From: Myxococcales bacterium
GTDB lineage: Bacteria > Myxococcota > Myxococcia > Myxococcales > JAJYLH01
Assembly (NCBI GenBank): GCA_021787845.1
Contig: JAJYLH010000001.1
Coordinates: forward strand, 1 to 64,000
Direction of reading: 5' to 3'
DNA length: 64,000 nucleotides
A program made the translations under genes and the position numbers. The notes beneath the pieces are model-generated. The model saw only the letters and a program-made list of their open reading frames with translations, was not told the origin of the DNA and searched no databases. Below are positions 1-8,605 of this stretch, in pieces (position 1 is the stretch's first letter; each line of letters opens with the position of its first letter).

Positions 1-127
1 GAAAGTATCTGCACCTCGCATCATCAGTCGTGGCACGGGCGTCCCCGCCCGTGTAGCCTTCGTTGTGGCTTTCACAGGCGAGGACGCCTGTGCCACGAGA
101 CTCCGACTGCGACTACTTTCGCAACGA
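1..127. repeat. 127-bp direct repeat, copy 1 (left end of window)
   Basis: This sequence recurs almost exactly at 576-702. It contains two hairpin-like cores, one around GTGGCACGGGCG and one around CAGGCGAGGACGCCTG, which together form an imperfect inverted repeat. The left flank lies outside the window, so the true left end cannot be placed. No coding signal is visible. Confidence 0.8.
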
Positions 128-555
128 ACTGCTTATCGGGTTCACCACACCATGCCACGGGGGCAATGCCGCTCATCCCGAGCGCAGTCGAGGGACGAGC
201 GCGGTGAAGCCGAAACCGCCCGTCCTTCGACTGCGCTCGCTGGGTATCCAGACATCTCAGGTTGTCGTTCCCGCTCGCCCTGAGGCGGCCGGGCCCACGG
301 ACCTCGCTCGTTGCCACCGCCCTCGTGCCCGGCCCTCGAAGGGCCGTGAGGGCTCGGCACAGCCTGTGCCACCCTCGCGCTCGCCCTTCGAGGCCCGCGC
401 ATGCTTGCCGTGCTCCATTCATGCTCCGTGGGCGCGGGCACCTCAGGGTGAGCGGATCGGGGACCAAGACACCTGAGGTGTCTGGATACCCAGTCTGCGC
501 TCAGGACGAGCGGCCGGGAATTCGAGGGAGGAGGGGTCAACCCGATAAGCAAGTC
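126..555. repeat. Large imperfect palindrome between the two 127-bp repeats
   Basis: Matching inverted segments occur at 131-147 and 535-551 (TGCTTATCGGGTTCACC type), at 239-260 and 472-493 (CTGGGTATCCAGACATCTCA type, one mismatch in 22), and as CCTGAGG-containing arms nearer the centre. The left arm also carries a CTCATCCCGAGCGCAGTCGA dispersed repeat at 172-199. The arrangement is a nested inverted repeat of about 430 bp. The ORFs over it are low-complexity and unrelated to known proteins, so I treat it as non-coding. Confidence 0.6.
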
Positions 556-562
556 TTTGGGT

Positions 563-708
563 TATTAATCGTTGCGAAAGTATCTGCACCTCGCATCATC
601 AGTCGTGGCACGGGCGTCCCCGCCCGTGTAGCCTCCGTTGTGGCTTTCACAGGCGAGGACGCCTGTGCCACGAGACTCCGACTGCGACTACTTTCGCAAC
701 GATTAATA
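563..708. mobile_element. MITE-like element with 20-bp terminal inverted repeats
   Basis: The left end TATTAATCGTTGCGAAAGTA (563-582) is the exact reverse complement of the right end (689-708). The 146-bp interior holds the second copy of the 127-bp repeat. There is no open reading frame of its own, so it would have to be mobilised in trans. I could not identify a target-site duplication with confidence. Confidence 0.6.
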
Positions 709-839
709 GTAGTTGAGGATGAGCGGTTCTGGCCTTTGCTCGCATCTGCTTTTTGGCCACATCCCTTAAGCCCGGCAGCGGCACCGCTCCCGAGCCCACG
801 ACCGCGACAGCGAACCGCGCTCCCATCTAGCTGGAGGCC

Positions 840-1560
840 CACGCCTCGCCGAAAGCGCAGGCGGAGCCCGCGAAGACGCCGGCCGACCGGTCCGCGGGAG
901 ACGACGCGGGACGTCCCTCGCGGGACGCATGGGAAGAAATCCATCCGGCGGCGGCCGAACGAGCCGCGAGCGCGAGCTTCAGGGCCGCCGGGCCGAACGC
1001 CACCCGCGCGCGGTCGGAAAAACGATCGCGGGGCCTGCGGCGCTCGCCCGACGACGCGTCGAGAACAGCTCGGCCGCGCGCGATTCGCCGTTCCCCGGGC
1101 AGTTTTCGCAAGCGCCCCGCCGGGAACCGGGGGCCGCGGGAGAAAATGGATGGCTGACATCCGGTTTCCGGCCCCGCGGCGGGAAAAATTGGATACTTGA
1201 CACTCGTTTTCGGAAAACGCCGCGAAATATTTACCAACTGACAGATTTTTTCGGATGCGACCTCCGAAAAATTGCCCGGCCGCGAAAAGAATCGCCCGAG
1301 CGCGGAAAGAAACGCCTGACCGAGAAAGGAGACGCACGGCCGCGCAGACAACCGCGGGAGACCTCGGAAGAACCTCCGCGACCCTCGCCGAGAACACCCA
1401 GGGGCCGCCGGAAACGCATCGAGGCGAGCGAAATTCACCCGGCTGCTGAAAGAAAGCCCGGGCCGCGGCGATCTTTCGCCCGCGCCCGGCCGGAAACGCA
1501 TCCGCGGCGCTGGAGCTCGGACGCGATGACGGGGCTTGCGCGCGGCGCGTCGAGTCGTCG
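840..1560. other. Gene-free region with repeated motifs
   Basis: Long arginine-rich ORFs cover this stretch in several frames, but none resembles a protein family and their frames shift with the local repeats. A motif of the form GCGGGAAAAATTGGAT..TTGACA occurs at 1136-1159 and 1179-1202, with a weaker third copy at 1219-1243, spaced about 42 bp. A palindrome CGTTTTCGGAAAACG lies at about 1205-1219. A hairpin TTTTTCGGA/TCCGAAAAA lies at 1245-1271. I see no gene here. Confidence 0.5.
1261..1380. repeat. Degenerate tandem array, 20-bp period
   Basis: Six consecutive 20-bp units share a CGCG-AAAG-A-CGC pattern. The units at 1281 and 1301 match at about 16 of 20 positions and their neighbours at 13-14 of 20. 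A period that is not a multiple of three makes it an unlikely coding sequence. It could be a decayed tandem duplication or an array of protein-binding sites. Confidence 0.4.
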
Positions 1561-1665
1561 CCTCAGACGCGGGTCAAGGAGGCGGGGACTCTTGCGCTTT
1601 GCCCTTGACCGGAGCCGCAAACGGCGGGATCCTCCGGGCGATGGCCCGCATCTCGGAGGTCCCCG

Positions 1666-2175
1666 ATGTCCGCGAATCCTTATGAGGCTCCCCAGGCCAA
1701 CGCCGAGCCGGCGCTGCGGGAGCGCAAGAAGTCGGGCCATCGCGATCGCATCGCCCATGGCGAGTGGTTCATCGAGTGCTCCGAATGCCACGCCGCCTTC
1801 CGCGAGGAGAGCGAGGGCTGGCGAATCGCCGCGCGCACGGGTCGCTGCATGGAGTGCCGATGCTTCTTCGATCCCTCGGTGGAGGCGCGGGTCGCGGAGA
1901 TCGCAGCGAGTCCAACGACCATCCGCGAAACTCGGCAGGTGCGCATCTTTCGAATGGTCTCCGGCACTCTGATGGTGGCCCTCGGGCTGGGCCTCGGCCT
2001 GGCAATGGCGCTCATCAAGTTCTTCTCCCTCTGGCTCATCCTCGCCGCCGGCGCGCTCTTGCTCTTTGGCGCGAGGCGCATCGCATTCGCGCTCCTCTGG
2101 ACGCCGGTCCTCGAGGCGCGCAACACCCTCCTGAGGCAAACCAACGTCCGCCTGTTCGCACAGCGCTTGCCGTGA
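1666..2175 (+). CDS. Two-TM protein with NPYEAP N-terminus and zinc-ribbon-like Cys pairs
   Basis: The 169-aa product starts at an ATG preceded by GGAGG (CTCGGAGGTCCCCG). It opens with SANPYEAP, a signature seen at the start of many small membrane proteins of planctomycetes and related bacteria. A soluble part of about 90 residues contains two Cys pairs, CSEC and CMEC, that could bind zinc. Two adjacent hydrophobic segments follow (about residues 103-145). I do not recognise a specific family, so function is unknown. It stands alone between the gene-free left end and a repeat-rich gap. Confidence 0.8.
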   Translation: MSANPYEAPQANAEPALRERKKSGHRDRIAHGEWFIECSECHAAFREESEGWRIAARTGRCMECRCFFDPSVEARVAEIAASPTTIRETRQVRIFRMVSGTLMVALGLGLGLAMALIKFFSLWLILAAGALLLFGARRIAFALLWTPVLEARNTLLRQTNVRLFAQRLP

Positions 2176-2254
2176 GTCAGCGGACTCACGAGCGCATTCG
2201 AGAACTCACCCGTCCGGCTCCAACATCGGGGCAAGTGCGTCAACCAGTTGCGAA

Positions 2255-2377
2255 CATGCCACGTCGCTCCCTGACGGTCGCGGTACTGACATGAATGCGG
2301 CCGACGCCTCGCTGATCCGTGCCGCTCCCGGGAGACCCGAGACAGCCGCGTCAGGAAATGGGCGTCGTGCGCCGTGC
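2255..2377 (-). pseudogene. Remnant of a SEC-C family gene 5' end
   Basis: Read on the minus strand, this stretch encodes HDAHFLTRLSRVSRE and then YRD. It closely matches the first residues ([15 protein letters not shown], then YRDPEL) of the intact SEC-C gene at 4893-6239. The similarity then fades and the reading frame is interrupted. No downstream body is present. Both the remnant and the intact gene lie about 30-60 bp from a GTAGGATGG-type repeat element, so duplication and loss around that repeat is plausible. Confidence 0.6.
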
Positions 2378-2403
2378 CCGGCAGCTTGGCACGGTCACAG
2401 CCA

Positions 2404-2584
2404 GTAGGACGGACAGTCCCGTTGAGCGCGGCTCTTCGCACTCGGCGGGCTGTCCGTCCGACAGCGATCGTTCGAGATCTCCTAGACGATTCGAGCAGCA
2501 TCGGCATGTCCGATCCCTACACACAATCGCTCTGGAACGGCGGGCAGCCCGCAGCCCTGCGGGCTCCGGGACTGCCCATCCTAC
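2404..2584. mobile_element. GTAGGATGG-family MITE-like element, copy A
   Basis: The element runs from GTAGGACGGACAGTCC to GGACTGCCCATCCTAC, so its ends are imperfect inverted repeats. The interior (GATCGTTCGAGAT..., TCTGGAACGGCGGGC) matches, in opposite orientation, the elements at 8371-8565 and 13729-13923, and in the same orientation the one at 6298-6470. It has no ORF of its own. Confidence 0.7.
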
Positions 2585-2664
2585 TCTCTGCCGCGCCTGG
2601 ATGGCCGATGACGCGGCGGGGGACAAGCCCCCGCCCGACGGGAACCTTCGCCCGGGGTCTGCAC

Positions 2665-2804
2665 ATCCGGTTGACGCCAGCAAAGTTGGAGCGGCGGCCG
2701 ACGGCCGCGAGGCATCGCTCGCGCCCGCGCGCCTCGGCCATCGGCCAATCACCGGGGCGGCCATCGGCCACCGCTCCAAGCGGACGCACTGGCGTGAACC
2801 GGAT
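2665..2804. repeat. 140-bp imperfect inverted repeat
   Basis: The left arm begins ATCCGGTTGACGCCAG and continues with GGAGCGGCGGCCGACGGCC. The right arm is the reverse complement with a few substitutions, ending GGCCATCGGCCACCGCTCC...CTGGCGTGAACCGGAT. The outer GTGAACCGGATAAGC resembles the arms of the palindrome at 126-555. It lies just upstream of the serpin gene and has no ORF. Confidence 0.65.
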
Positions 2805-2886
2805 AAGCGGTCCCCCGGGGTTGACCACGACCGCGAATCGCGTCTAGCCTTTCGCGCGGGGAGACCTCTCGCTCGCGGAGTCGGAC

Positions 2887-4860
2887 ATGCGTCGCGCGCT
2901 GGCGATTCTCGTTGCGGCGGGCACCCTCGGTGCGGGCGCTCCGAAGGCCCCGAAGAAAACCGCGACGTCCACCGCGGCCGCCGTCGAGGCCAACAACAAC
3001 TTCGCGATCGCCCTGTTTCATCGGCTCGCGGCCGGGCATCCCGGGGAGAACCTCTTCTTCTCACCCTACTCGCTCAGCCAAGCCCTCGCGATGGTCGCCG
3101 TCGGCGCGCGAGGCAAGACCGCTCTCGAGATGGGCCAGGTGCTCGGCTTCCCCGCGGCGGCCCGAAACTCCGGCCCCGACGCCGCTGAACGCCCATGGCG
3201 GATGTCAGTCATCGACGACGGCTTCGCCCAGCTCAACCGGACGTTCGATAGCGCGTCGGTCCACGCCGCCAAGGCGATGGCCGCCCGTCGCAAGCTCGCG
3301 GAGCTTCGGCGACAGAAGGACGAAGTGGACAAGAAACAGACTACCCAACTCTACTACGTGGATGAACAGGAGTTCGATCGACTTGCCCAGCGCAGCAAGA
3401 ACTTGGATGACCAGATTCGGCGGCTCACGCTGATGATCGACCAGCCCACGCTGACCGTTGCCAATGCGCTCTGGTGCGACAAGAGCGACCCTCTTGCGCC
3501 CTCGTACATGGACGCGGTCAAAGCCAGCTATGGTGCCGGAGTCTTCGGCGTCGATTTCCACGGTGACTTCTCTGCCGCGCGCAAGAAGATCAGCCACTGG
3601 GTCGAACGCGAGACGCAGCGCCACATTCGGGACATCGTCCCCGTGCCGCGGCCTGACGAGACGCGGCGTGGCGGGCTAGTCGTAACCGATGTCATCTACT
3701 TCATGGGCAAATGGAACGAGGCTTTCTTCAAGGAGGATACGGCCTACCGCAACTTCACCCTAGCGTCTGGCCTCAGAGAAAGAACCCTGATGATGCACGA
3801 CGAAGACAAGCAGCAGGCGACTTACGGCGCTTTCAAAGCCAACGGCTCGCTGTTCCCTACCCCGGACGAGCTCGACGTGGACCCCGCAACCGGCAGGTTC
3901 CGACCGGGAGGACCGCGCCCCTATCCCGGACCCCATGGCTTTGCGATGATCGAGCTGCCCTACAGGGGCGGCGAGCTGTCGATGCTCGTCATCGCACCGG
4001 ATTCGCCGTCCGGACTGCCAGCAATCGAAGAACGACTGAACCCCACCACCCTCGACAGGTGGATTGGACAGCTCGAACAGCGCGAGGTGGATGTGTACCT
4101 GCCGAAGTTCAAGTTCGATACCAACTACCCTCTTGCGGACGCTCTGATGGCGATGGGCATGACGGCAGCTTTTTCACCCGACAGCGCCAACTTTTCTGGC
4201 ATGCTCGCCAGAAAAGCATCACGCGACCGCTTCTATCTCAACTCGGTACTGCACCAGACGGTCATCGACGTAGACGAAAACGGAACCTCTGCCGCCGCAG
4301 CGACTGAAGGTTCATTCGATCTGGGGGAGACGCCCTTCATCCCGACCTTCCGCGCCGACCGGCCGTTCCTCTTTCTCATCCGCGAGAGATCCACCGGAGC
4401 CATCCTGTTCATCGGACGGATGAGCCGCCCGAGGAGCGCGGCGGAGCTGAATGGGGACTTCGATCGCAAACCAGTGACGCAACGCACTGGCACCGCTGGC
4501 CTCGGCGCTCGCGGTACGGGACCCGGTGCGAAGGCCGGCAAGCGGTTCATCCTCCGATCGAGCGTTCTCGGTGGCCTGACCGCCGACGAAGTCGCCCGCG
4601 TGGTCGATCAGCACATCAGACAGGTGGCGCACTGCTGCGAGGTCGAACTGTACAACGATCCGAACCTCACCTGCGACGCCAAACTCGCCTGGGTAATCCA
4701 ACCGGACGGATCCGTGACCGACATGCGAGTCACCCACTCCGTTTTGAATGCGCGCGCTGAAGCCTGCATCGTCGCGAACGTGCGTCGATGGAAGTTCCCG
4801 GCCGCTCGCGGCGGCGGCATCGTGAAAGTCACCTACCCTCTCGCCTTGGACGGCGAGTAG
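2887..4860 (+). CDS. Secreted serpin fused to an AgmX/PglI-type C-terminal domain
   Basis: The 657-aa protein has a signal peptide (about 1-20), a serpin domain (about 35-520) and an extra C-terminal domain (about 550-656). The reactive-loop hinge DENGTSAAAATE (residues about 463-474) fits the small-residue hinge of inhibitory serpins, and FRADRPFLFLI is the usual strand after the loop. The scissile bond probably lies in LGETP, but I cannot fix P1. A charged, probably coiled-coil insert of about 50 residues (130-180) interrupts the early helices. The tail resembles the AgmX/PglI C-terminal domain of myxobacteria: the HIRQVAHCCEVELYNDP start, WVIQPDGSV, the AEACI Cys and WKFP all fit. It is likely periplasmic or secreted and may inhibit a serine or cysteine protease. 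Confidence 0.9.
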   Translation: MRRALAILVAAGTLGAGAPKAPKKTATSTAAAVEANNNFAIALFHRLAAGHPGENLFFSPYSLSQALAMVAVGARGKTALEMGQVLGFPAAARNSGPDAAERPWRMSVIDDGFAQLNRTFDSASVHAAKAMAARRKLAELRRQKDEVDKKQTTQLYYVDEQEFDRLAQRSKNLDDQIRRLTLMIDQPTLTVANALWCDKSDPLAPSYMDAVKASYGAGVFGVDFHGDFSAARKKISHWVERETQRHIRDIVPVPRPDETRRGGLVVTDVIYFMGKWNEAFFKEDTAYRNFTLASGLRERTLMMHDEDKQQATYGAFKANGSLFPTPDELDVDPATGRFRPGGPRPYPGPHGFAMIELPYRGGELSMLVIAPDSPSGLPAIEERLNPTTLDRWIGQLEQREVDVYLPKFKFDTNYPLADALMAMGMTAAFSPDSANFSGMLARKASRDRFYLNSVLHQTVIDVDENGTSAAAATEGSFDLGETPFIPTFRADRPFLFLIRERSTGAILFIGRMSRPRSAAELNGDFDRKPVTQRTGTAGLGARGTGPGAKAGKRFILRSSVLGGLTADEVARVVDQHIRQVAHCCEVELYNDPNLTCDAKLAWVIQPDGSVTDMRVTHSVLNARAEACIVANVRRWKFPAARGGGIVKVTYPLALDGE

Positions 4861-4892
4861 CTCGGCCTCGTGGCGCGAAGATTCCGCAACCC

Positions 4893-6239
4893 TCATCGCT
4901 CGGCGCCGCAGCACTTCTTGAATTTCTTCCCGCTCCCGCAGGGGCACGGGTCGTTGCGGCCGGGCCGCTTCTCGGCGACGACCGGTACCTGCTCGGGCGC
5001 GAGCTTCCGCATCGTCGCAATGTGCCATTCGGCGAGAGTCTGCAGCTCCTGCTGGCTCCAGTGCCATCGCTCGACAACCTCGTGCGGCGGGAACAAGTCC
5101 TCGGGCCGCATCGCCGCGAGCAGAGGCATCATGCGGTAGAACGTCGAAATCTTCTTCTCTTCGATCAGCAGCGTCTGGTTTTGGACCAGCTTGGAGAGGA
5201 CGAGCTGCTCCGGCAGGTTCGCCGCTTGCCCATAACGCGCCGCGATGTCCGGTAGGGTCCGCTCCATCTCCGGCCAGACGGCCTGGCGCAGCCTCTCGAC
5301 CAGCGTCTCTCGCATCTGGGGTCCCTGACGGAGCATCTGGAGTGCCCAGGAATCGCCGGCCAACAGCTTCTCGAGCGGCGGCCGCAGGTTCGGGTTTGCC
5401 ACTCCGATGGAGACGAGATACGGGTTTCGCAGGCTCTCCATGTCGTGATTGTCCTGGGTGAAGTTCTCGATGAGCGTGATGTAGGGCTCGCCCCCGTGGG
5501 CCACGCCGTTGATGGCGCAGGCGACCGATTGGATCAGCAGGTCCTGGGCGGCCATGGCGATCAAGAGCGGAACGGCATCCGGCAACGCCGCTTCTCGGTT
5601 GACGAAGACCGACGCGTAGCCCTCCGGGTCTCCGAGCAGGAGCGCCATGATCGGTCCGTGGGAGAGAAGCAAACGACCATAGAGCATGGTGAACTTGTTC
5701 CGAGCGCCGCGGTCGCCCAGCTCGCGCGAGAGGCGAATGGAGTCACGATCGATCATGTCCTGACTCTTCATCAGATGTTCGTAGAAGAGCGGCCGCAATA
5801 TCGGCGTCCAGGCGGCGAGACCCGCCACGTCCTCGCGAGAGAGCATCTCGGTCTCGCGAAGAAGCTTCGTCCAGGAGGGGAGCATGTCCGGCTCGCGCCC
5901 GCCACCCGTCACCTGCCGCGCGAGCTCCAGCCGGTCGCGGAGGACTTGCATCCGAGACGCCTCGTGGTCGAGGTGCTCCCGGGTGATGATGGGCAAGTTG
6001 TCCGCGCGCATCCCCGCGCCGAGGCAGGTGACGAAGTGCCCGGCGCGCGTGACCACGATGAACGGACCTTCTTTCGGGTCCGCGAGGGAGATGGCCACCC
6101 GCTCGGCCGAGTCCGGCAGCGCCGAGGTCGAGAACAGCTCCTTCAAGAGCTCCGGGTCGCGGTAGAGGGACAGCGCGAGCTGCACCTGCCCCTCGGCGAC
6201 GCGCGCCAGCCGCGACAGGAAATGGACGTCGTGGCCCAT
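4893..6239 (-). CDS. SEC-C motif domain protein
   Basis: The 448-aa product ends with a canonical SEC-C zinc motif, [17 protein letters not shown], the metal-binding tail also found on SecA and many uncharacterised proteins. The preceding 425 residues are helical and I recognise no catalytic motif. I chose the ATG of [10 protein letters not shown] because a paralogous remnant at 2255-2377 begins with the same residues. There is no Shine-Dalgarno sequence, but a TAGGCT hexamer sits 8 nt upstream, which suggests a leaderless transcript. It converges on the serpin gene with a 32-nt gap. Confidence 0.85.
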   Translation of the reverse strand: MGHDVHFLSRLARVAEGQVQLALSLYRDPELLKELFSTSALPDSAERVAISLADPKEGPFIVVTRAGHFVTCLGAGMRADNLPIITREHLDHEASRMQVLRDRLELARQVTGGGREPDMLPSWTKLLRETEMLSREDVAGLAAWTPILRPLFYEHLMKSQDMIDRDSIRLSRELGDRGARNKFTMLYGRLLLSHGPIMALLLGDPEGYASVFVNREAALPDAVPLLIAMAAQDLLIQSVACAINGVAHGGEPYITLIENFTQDNHDMESLRNPYLVSIGVANPNLRPPLEKLLAGDSWALQMLRQGPQMRETLVERLRQAVWPEMERTLPDIAARYGQAANLPEQLVLSKLVQNQTLLIEEKKISTFYRMMPLLAAMRPEDLFPPHEVVERWHWSQQELQTLAEWHIATMRKLAPEQVPVVAEKRPGRNDPCPCGSGKKFKKCCGAER

Positions 6240-6247
6240 CGCTCGCA

Positions 6248-6253
6248 AGCCTA
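6248..6253 (-). promoter_or_regulatory. Candidate -10 box, leaderless start of the SEC-C gene
   Basis: TAGGCT on the minus strand lies 8 nt before the ATG at 6239. With no Shine-Dalgarno sequence, transcription would start at or next to the start codon. No convincing -35 box is visible. Confidence 0.35.
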
Positions 6254-6297
6254 CCACGGTCCAAAGCCGAAGAGGTCCCTGGGCGCGACTACGGCGG

Positions 6298-6470
6298 GTG
6301 GGATGGACGGTCACGTCGGGTGCGGCTCATCGCGCTCGGCGGGCCGTCCGTCGGAGAGCGATCGTTCCGAAGCCTCCAGACGATTCGAGCGGCACCGGCT
6401 CGCGTCGCACAGTCGCTCTGGAACGACGGGCAGCCCGAAGCCCTCCGGGCTCCGGGACTGCCCATCCGAC
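6298..6470. mobile_element. GTAGGATGG-family MITE-like element, copy B (diverged)
   Basis: This copy has the same orientation as the element at 2404-2584. It begins GTGGGATGGACGG and ends GACTGCCCATCCGAC, so both termini carry point changes relative to GTAGGATGG/CCATCCTAC. Shared inner blocks include GAGCGATCGTTCCG and TCGCTCTGGAACGACGGGC. Confidence 0.65.
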
Positions 6471-6533
6471 TGTCTCGCGCCACATCGGCGAGCCGTCAGA
6501 CCATCGCGGTGGAACGATGGCAGCTCCCGCTTC

Positions 6534-6887
6534 TCACTTCACGCCGGTCTTGACTTCCCGCCGCACGCCCCGCCGGACCTGCCGCGCGCCCCGCCGCCGC
6601 TCGACCCGGCCGTGGTGGAGCTTGCGCTGGCCCTGCCGTTCGTTGCGGGCGCCGCGCCGCTCGAGCCGGTTGCCGGCGCGCTTGAACCCGGCCTGCTTGA
6701 GCGCCGCGCCGCGCCGCTCCTGCCGCATGCCCGCGCGCTTCTGCATCTTGCCCCGGCGGACGCGCCGCGTGCCCTGCCGCAGGTGGTGAACGCCCTTGCG
6801 CACGAGCATCCGCCCCGCCGCGTTCGACTGGAGCGGCACCGCCAGGAAGAGCGCCGCCACCGCCGCTACGATCAGCTTCCGCATCAT
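6534..6887 (-). CDS. Small, very basic secreted protein
   Basis: The 117-aa product starts at the first of two ATGs, 3 nt after an AGGAGAAGG ribosome-binding site. It has a clear signal peptide (RKLIVAAVAALFLAVPLQ, then NAA). The mature part is dominated by Arg, with Gly, Gln, Lys and Ala, in loose repeats of RRGxxxxRxG type. There are no Cys residues or catalytic motifs. Such a polycation could bind DNA, polyphosphate or cell-surface polyanions, but this is inference from composition alone. I do not recognise a family. Confidence 0.7.
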   Translation of the reverse strand: MMRKLIVAAVAALFLAVPLQSNAAGRMLVRKGVHHLRQGTRRVRRGKMQKRAGMRQERRGAALKQAGFKRAGNRLERRGARNERQGQRKLHHGRVERRRGARQVRRGVRREVKTGVK

Positions 6888-7026
6888 CGTCCTTCTCCTC
6901 TGCCGGCACGCCGGCCGGCGGTTGTCTTGCGCCCGCGATCGACACCTCAGACGCAAGGGATGGGAAGGATATTCGAGCGGACGCGCGAAGGGAAGAGGTG
7001 CCCAGGGGGGCGAGGCGGAAACGTGC

Positions 7027-7032
7027 TAGGCT
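7027..7032 (+). promoter_or_regulatory. Candidate -10 box, leaderless start of the DUF1648 gene
   Basis: TAGGCT lies 6 nt before the ATG at 7039. There is no Shine-Dalgarno sequence in between, so the transcript would begin at the start codon. Confidence 0.35.
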
Positions 7033-7038
7033 GGCGTC

Positions 7039-7608
7039 ATGTCGAGCCCGTCGCCGTCACGCTCGCCCGTGCCCTCGCTGGCTGGCCTCGCCGTCCTCGG
7101 GGCCGCCGAGGTGGTCTCCCTTGCGGTCTATGCAGCGGTGACGTTCCAGCAGCTTCCGGCGCGCTACCCGTCGCACTTCAACGCGCAGGGCGTCGCCGAC
7201 GCCTGGGCGCGCGGCGACTCGCCGATCTGGTTCTTCGTGCCCGCCGTCGCGGCCGGGCTCTGGCTCGTCCTCGCGCTCGTGTCGTTCGCGGTCACCGGGA
7301 TGCCGTTGTCGAACATCAACCTGCCCCAGAAGGCGCTCGCGCTCGCGCTGCCGCCGGAGATGCAGGACACGGTCAAACGGCTCGTGGGCCGACTGATTCT
7401 GATCGTTGGCGCTTTCATCGTCGCGGCCTCGGCGACGGTCCAGTGGATGATGGCCGACGTCGCCATCGGTGGGGCGCCGAGGCCGAAGCTCACCCCGGTG
7501 TTCGCGATGGTCGGCGTGACCCTCCTCGTGGCGATCGTGCAGAGCGTCGGGGTCAGCCGCCGAATTCGAGCGATGAGCGCCGAGACGCGGGACGAGGCCC
7601 GCCTTTGA
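7039..7608 (+). CDS. DUF1648 (SdpI-like) membrane protein
   Basis: The 189-aa protein has four hydrophobic segments. The first is followed by LPARYPSHFNAQGVADAW, the hallmark of DUF1648, the domain also found at the N-terminus of SdpI-type immunity and signalling membrane proteins. The Bacillus relatives protect against a secreted peptide toxin, but this copy has no toxin gene beside it, so only a general integral membrane role can be claimed. The start has no ribosome-binding site and appears leaderless. Confidence 0.85.
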   Translation: MSSPSPSRSPVPSLAGLAVLGAAEVVSLAVYAAVTFQQLPARYPSHFNAQGVADAWARGDSPIWFFVPAVAAGLWLVLALVSFAVTGMPLSNINLPQKALALALPPEMQDTVKRLVGRLILIVGAFIVAASATVQWMMADVAIGGAPRPKLTPVFAMVGVTLLVAIVQSVGVSRRIRAMSAETRDEARL

Positions 7609-7797
7609 TCCCGCCTATCGGCTGAGTCGGCATCCACTCGCCGCCGTGTGTCCATCGGGGCGCCGGCGGAGCGAGGCTTGTTGGGCAGCTTGCGCCGCCC
7701 GAACGCGCGTGATAGAAGCCCGCCGCGGGAGGGAGCTCTCGTGGCGACGAGAGGCGACGTCCCTCGCGAGAGCGCGGCCCGCGGCCGCCCAGGCACC

Positions 7798-8295
7798 ATG
7801 ATGCGCCCGAGCTTCCTTCTCGTCCTTGGCCTCGCGGCGCTGAGCTGCGGCCCCAATCCGGCCGACGTCGCCTGCCAGGCGAGAAGCGATTGCCCCGCCT
7901 CGGTGGCCTGCGTCAGCGGGAAGTGCCAGGTCACGGGCGGCCGCTACTTCGTCGGGACCGACACGGTCGAGGACGCGACGACCGGGTCGACCTGGCAGCG
8001 GCAGGTGCTGGACCAGAGCGTCGACTGGTCGGAGGCGAAGGCCTACTGCGCGAGCCTGAGCCTCGAGGGTCAGAAGTGGCGATTGCCGAGCGTCGATGAG
8101 CTGTTGACCCTGGTCGACATGTCCGGGGGACAGCGGCCGACCATCGACATGAACGTGTTTCCCAACACGCCCGCGGGGTTGTTCTGGACCAAGAACGTCG
8201 CGCCGCCGTCTTCCGCGTGGTACGTCAGCTTCTTCGATGGATATCCGGACTACAGCGACGTCGGCAACGAAGGCTGCGTTCGCTGCGTGCGGTGA
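7798..8295 (+). CDS. DUF1566 lipoprotein
   Basis: The 165-aa product has a lipoprotein signal peptide ending LAALSC, so Cys would be lipidated after cleavage. A Cys-rich linker (CQARSDCPASVACVSGKC) leads to a DUF1566-type domain with VDWSEAKAYC, WRLPSVDELLTL and LFWTKN. DUF1566 is common in secreted proteins of Myxococcota and related phyla and is structurally close to formylglycine/C-type lectin-like folds. No catalytic function is assigned. I chose the first of two adjacent ATGs because the signal peptide begins there. An in-frame upstream extension to 7648 looks spurious. Confidence 0.8.
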   Translation: MMRPSFLLVLGLAALSCGPNPADVACQARSDCPASVACVSGKCQVTGGRYFVGTDTVEDATTGSTWQRQVLDQSVDWSEAKAYCASLSLEGQKWRLPSVDELLTLVDMSGGQRPTIDMNVFPNTPAGLFWTKNVAPPSSAWYVSFFDGYPDYSDVGNEGCVRCVR

Positions 8296-8308
8296 AGCGG
8301 GTGCGACA

Positions 8309-8565
8309 GTAGGATGGGCAGTCCCGGAGCCGGGAGGGCTTCGGTGCCCGTCGTGCCAGAGCGACAGACAGTAGGATGGGCAGTCCCGGAGCCCGTAGGG
8401 CTGCGGGCTGCCCGTCGTTCCAGAGCCACAGACAGTCGTTCCAGAGCGAATGTGTTTAGGGACAGGCCGATGCCGCTCGAGTCGTCTTGAAGATCCCGAA
8501 CGATCGCTCGCGGACGGACAGCCCGCCGAGCGCGAAAAGCCGCTCGACGGGACTGTCCATCCTAC
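8309..8565. mobile_element. GTAGGATGG-family elements: truncated copy followed by full copy
   Basis: A full 195-bp element runs from GTAGGATGGGCAGTCCCGG (8371) to GACTGTCCATCCTAC (8565). Immediately to its left, 8309-8370 repeats only the first 60 bp of the same element. The orientation is opposite to the copies at 2404 and 6298. This is the clearest case of local duplication within the family. Confidence 0.75.
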
Positions 8566-8605
8566 TGGCTCGCAGCTTGCTGCTTCCGCGCCCGCCCTCT
8601 CCAAG

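Noticed and set aside
1190..1235. Sigma70 promoter from TTGACA at 1197-1202
   Set aside because: No -10 hexamer lies at 16-18 bp, and no gene starts within the next 400 bp.
63..1972. Long overlapping Arg/Pro-rich ORFs on both strands
   Set aside because: They overlap each other in different frames, pass through repeats, have no family motifs and no ribosome-binding sites. I treat the region as non-coding.
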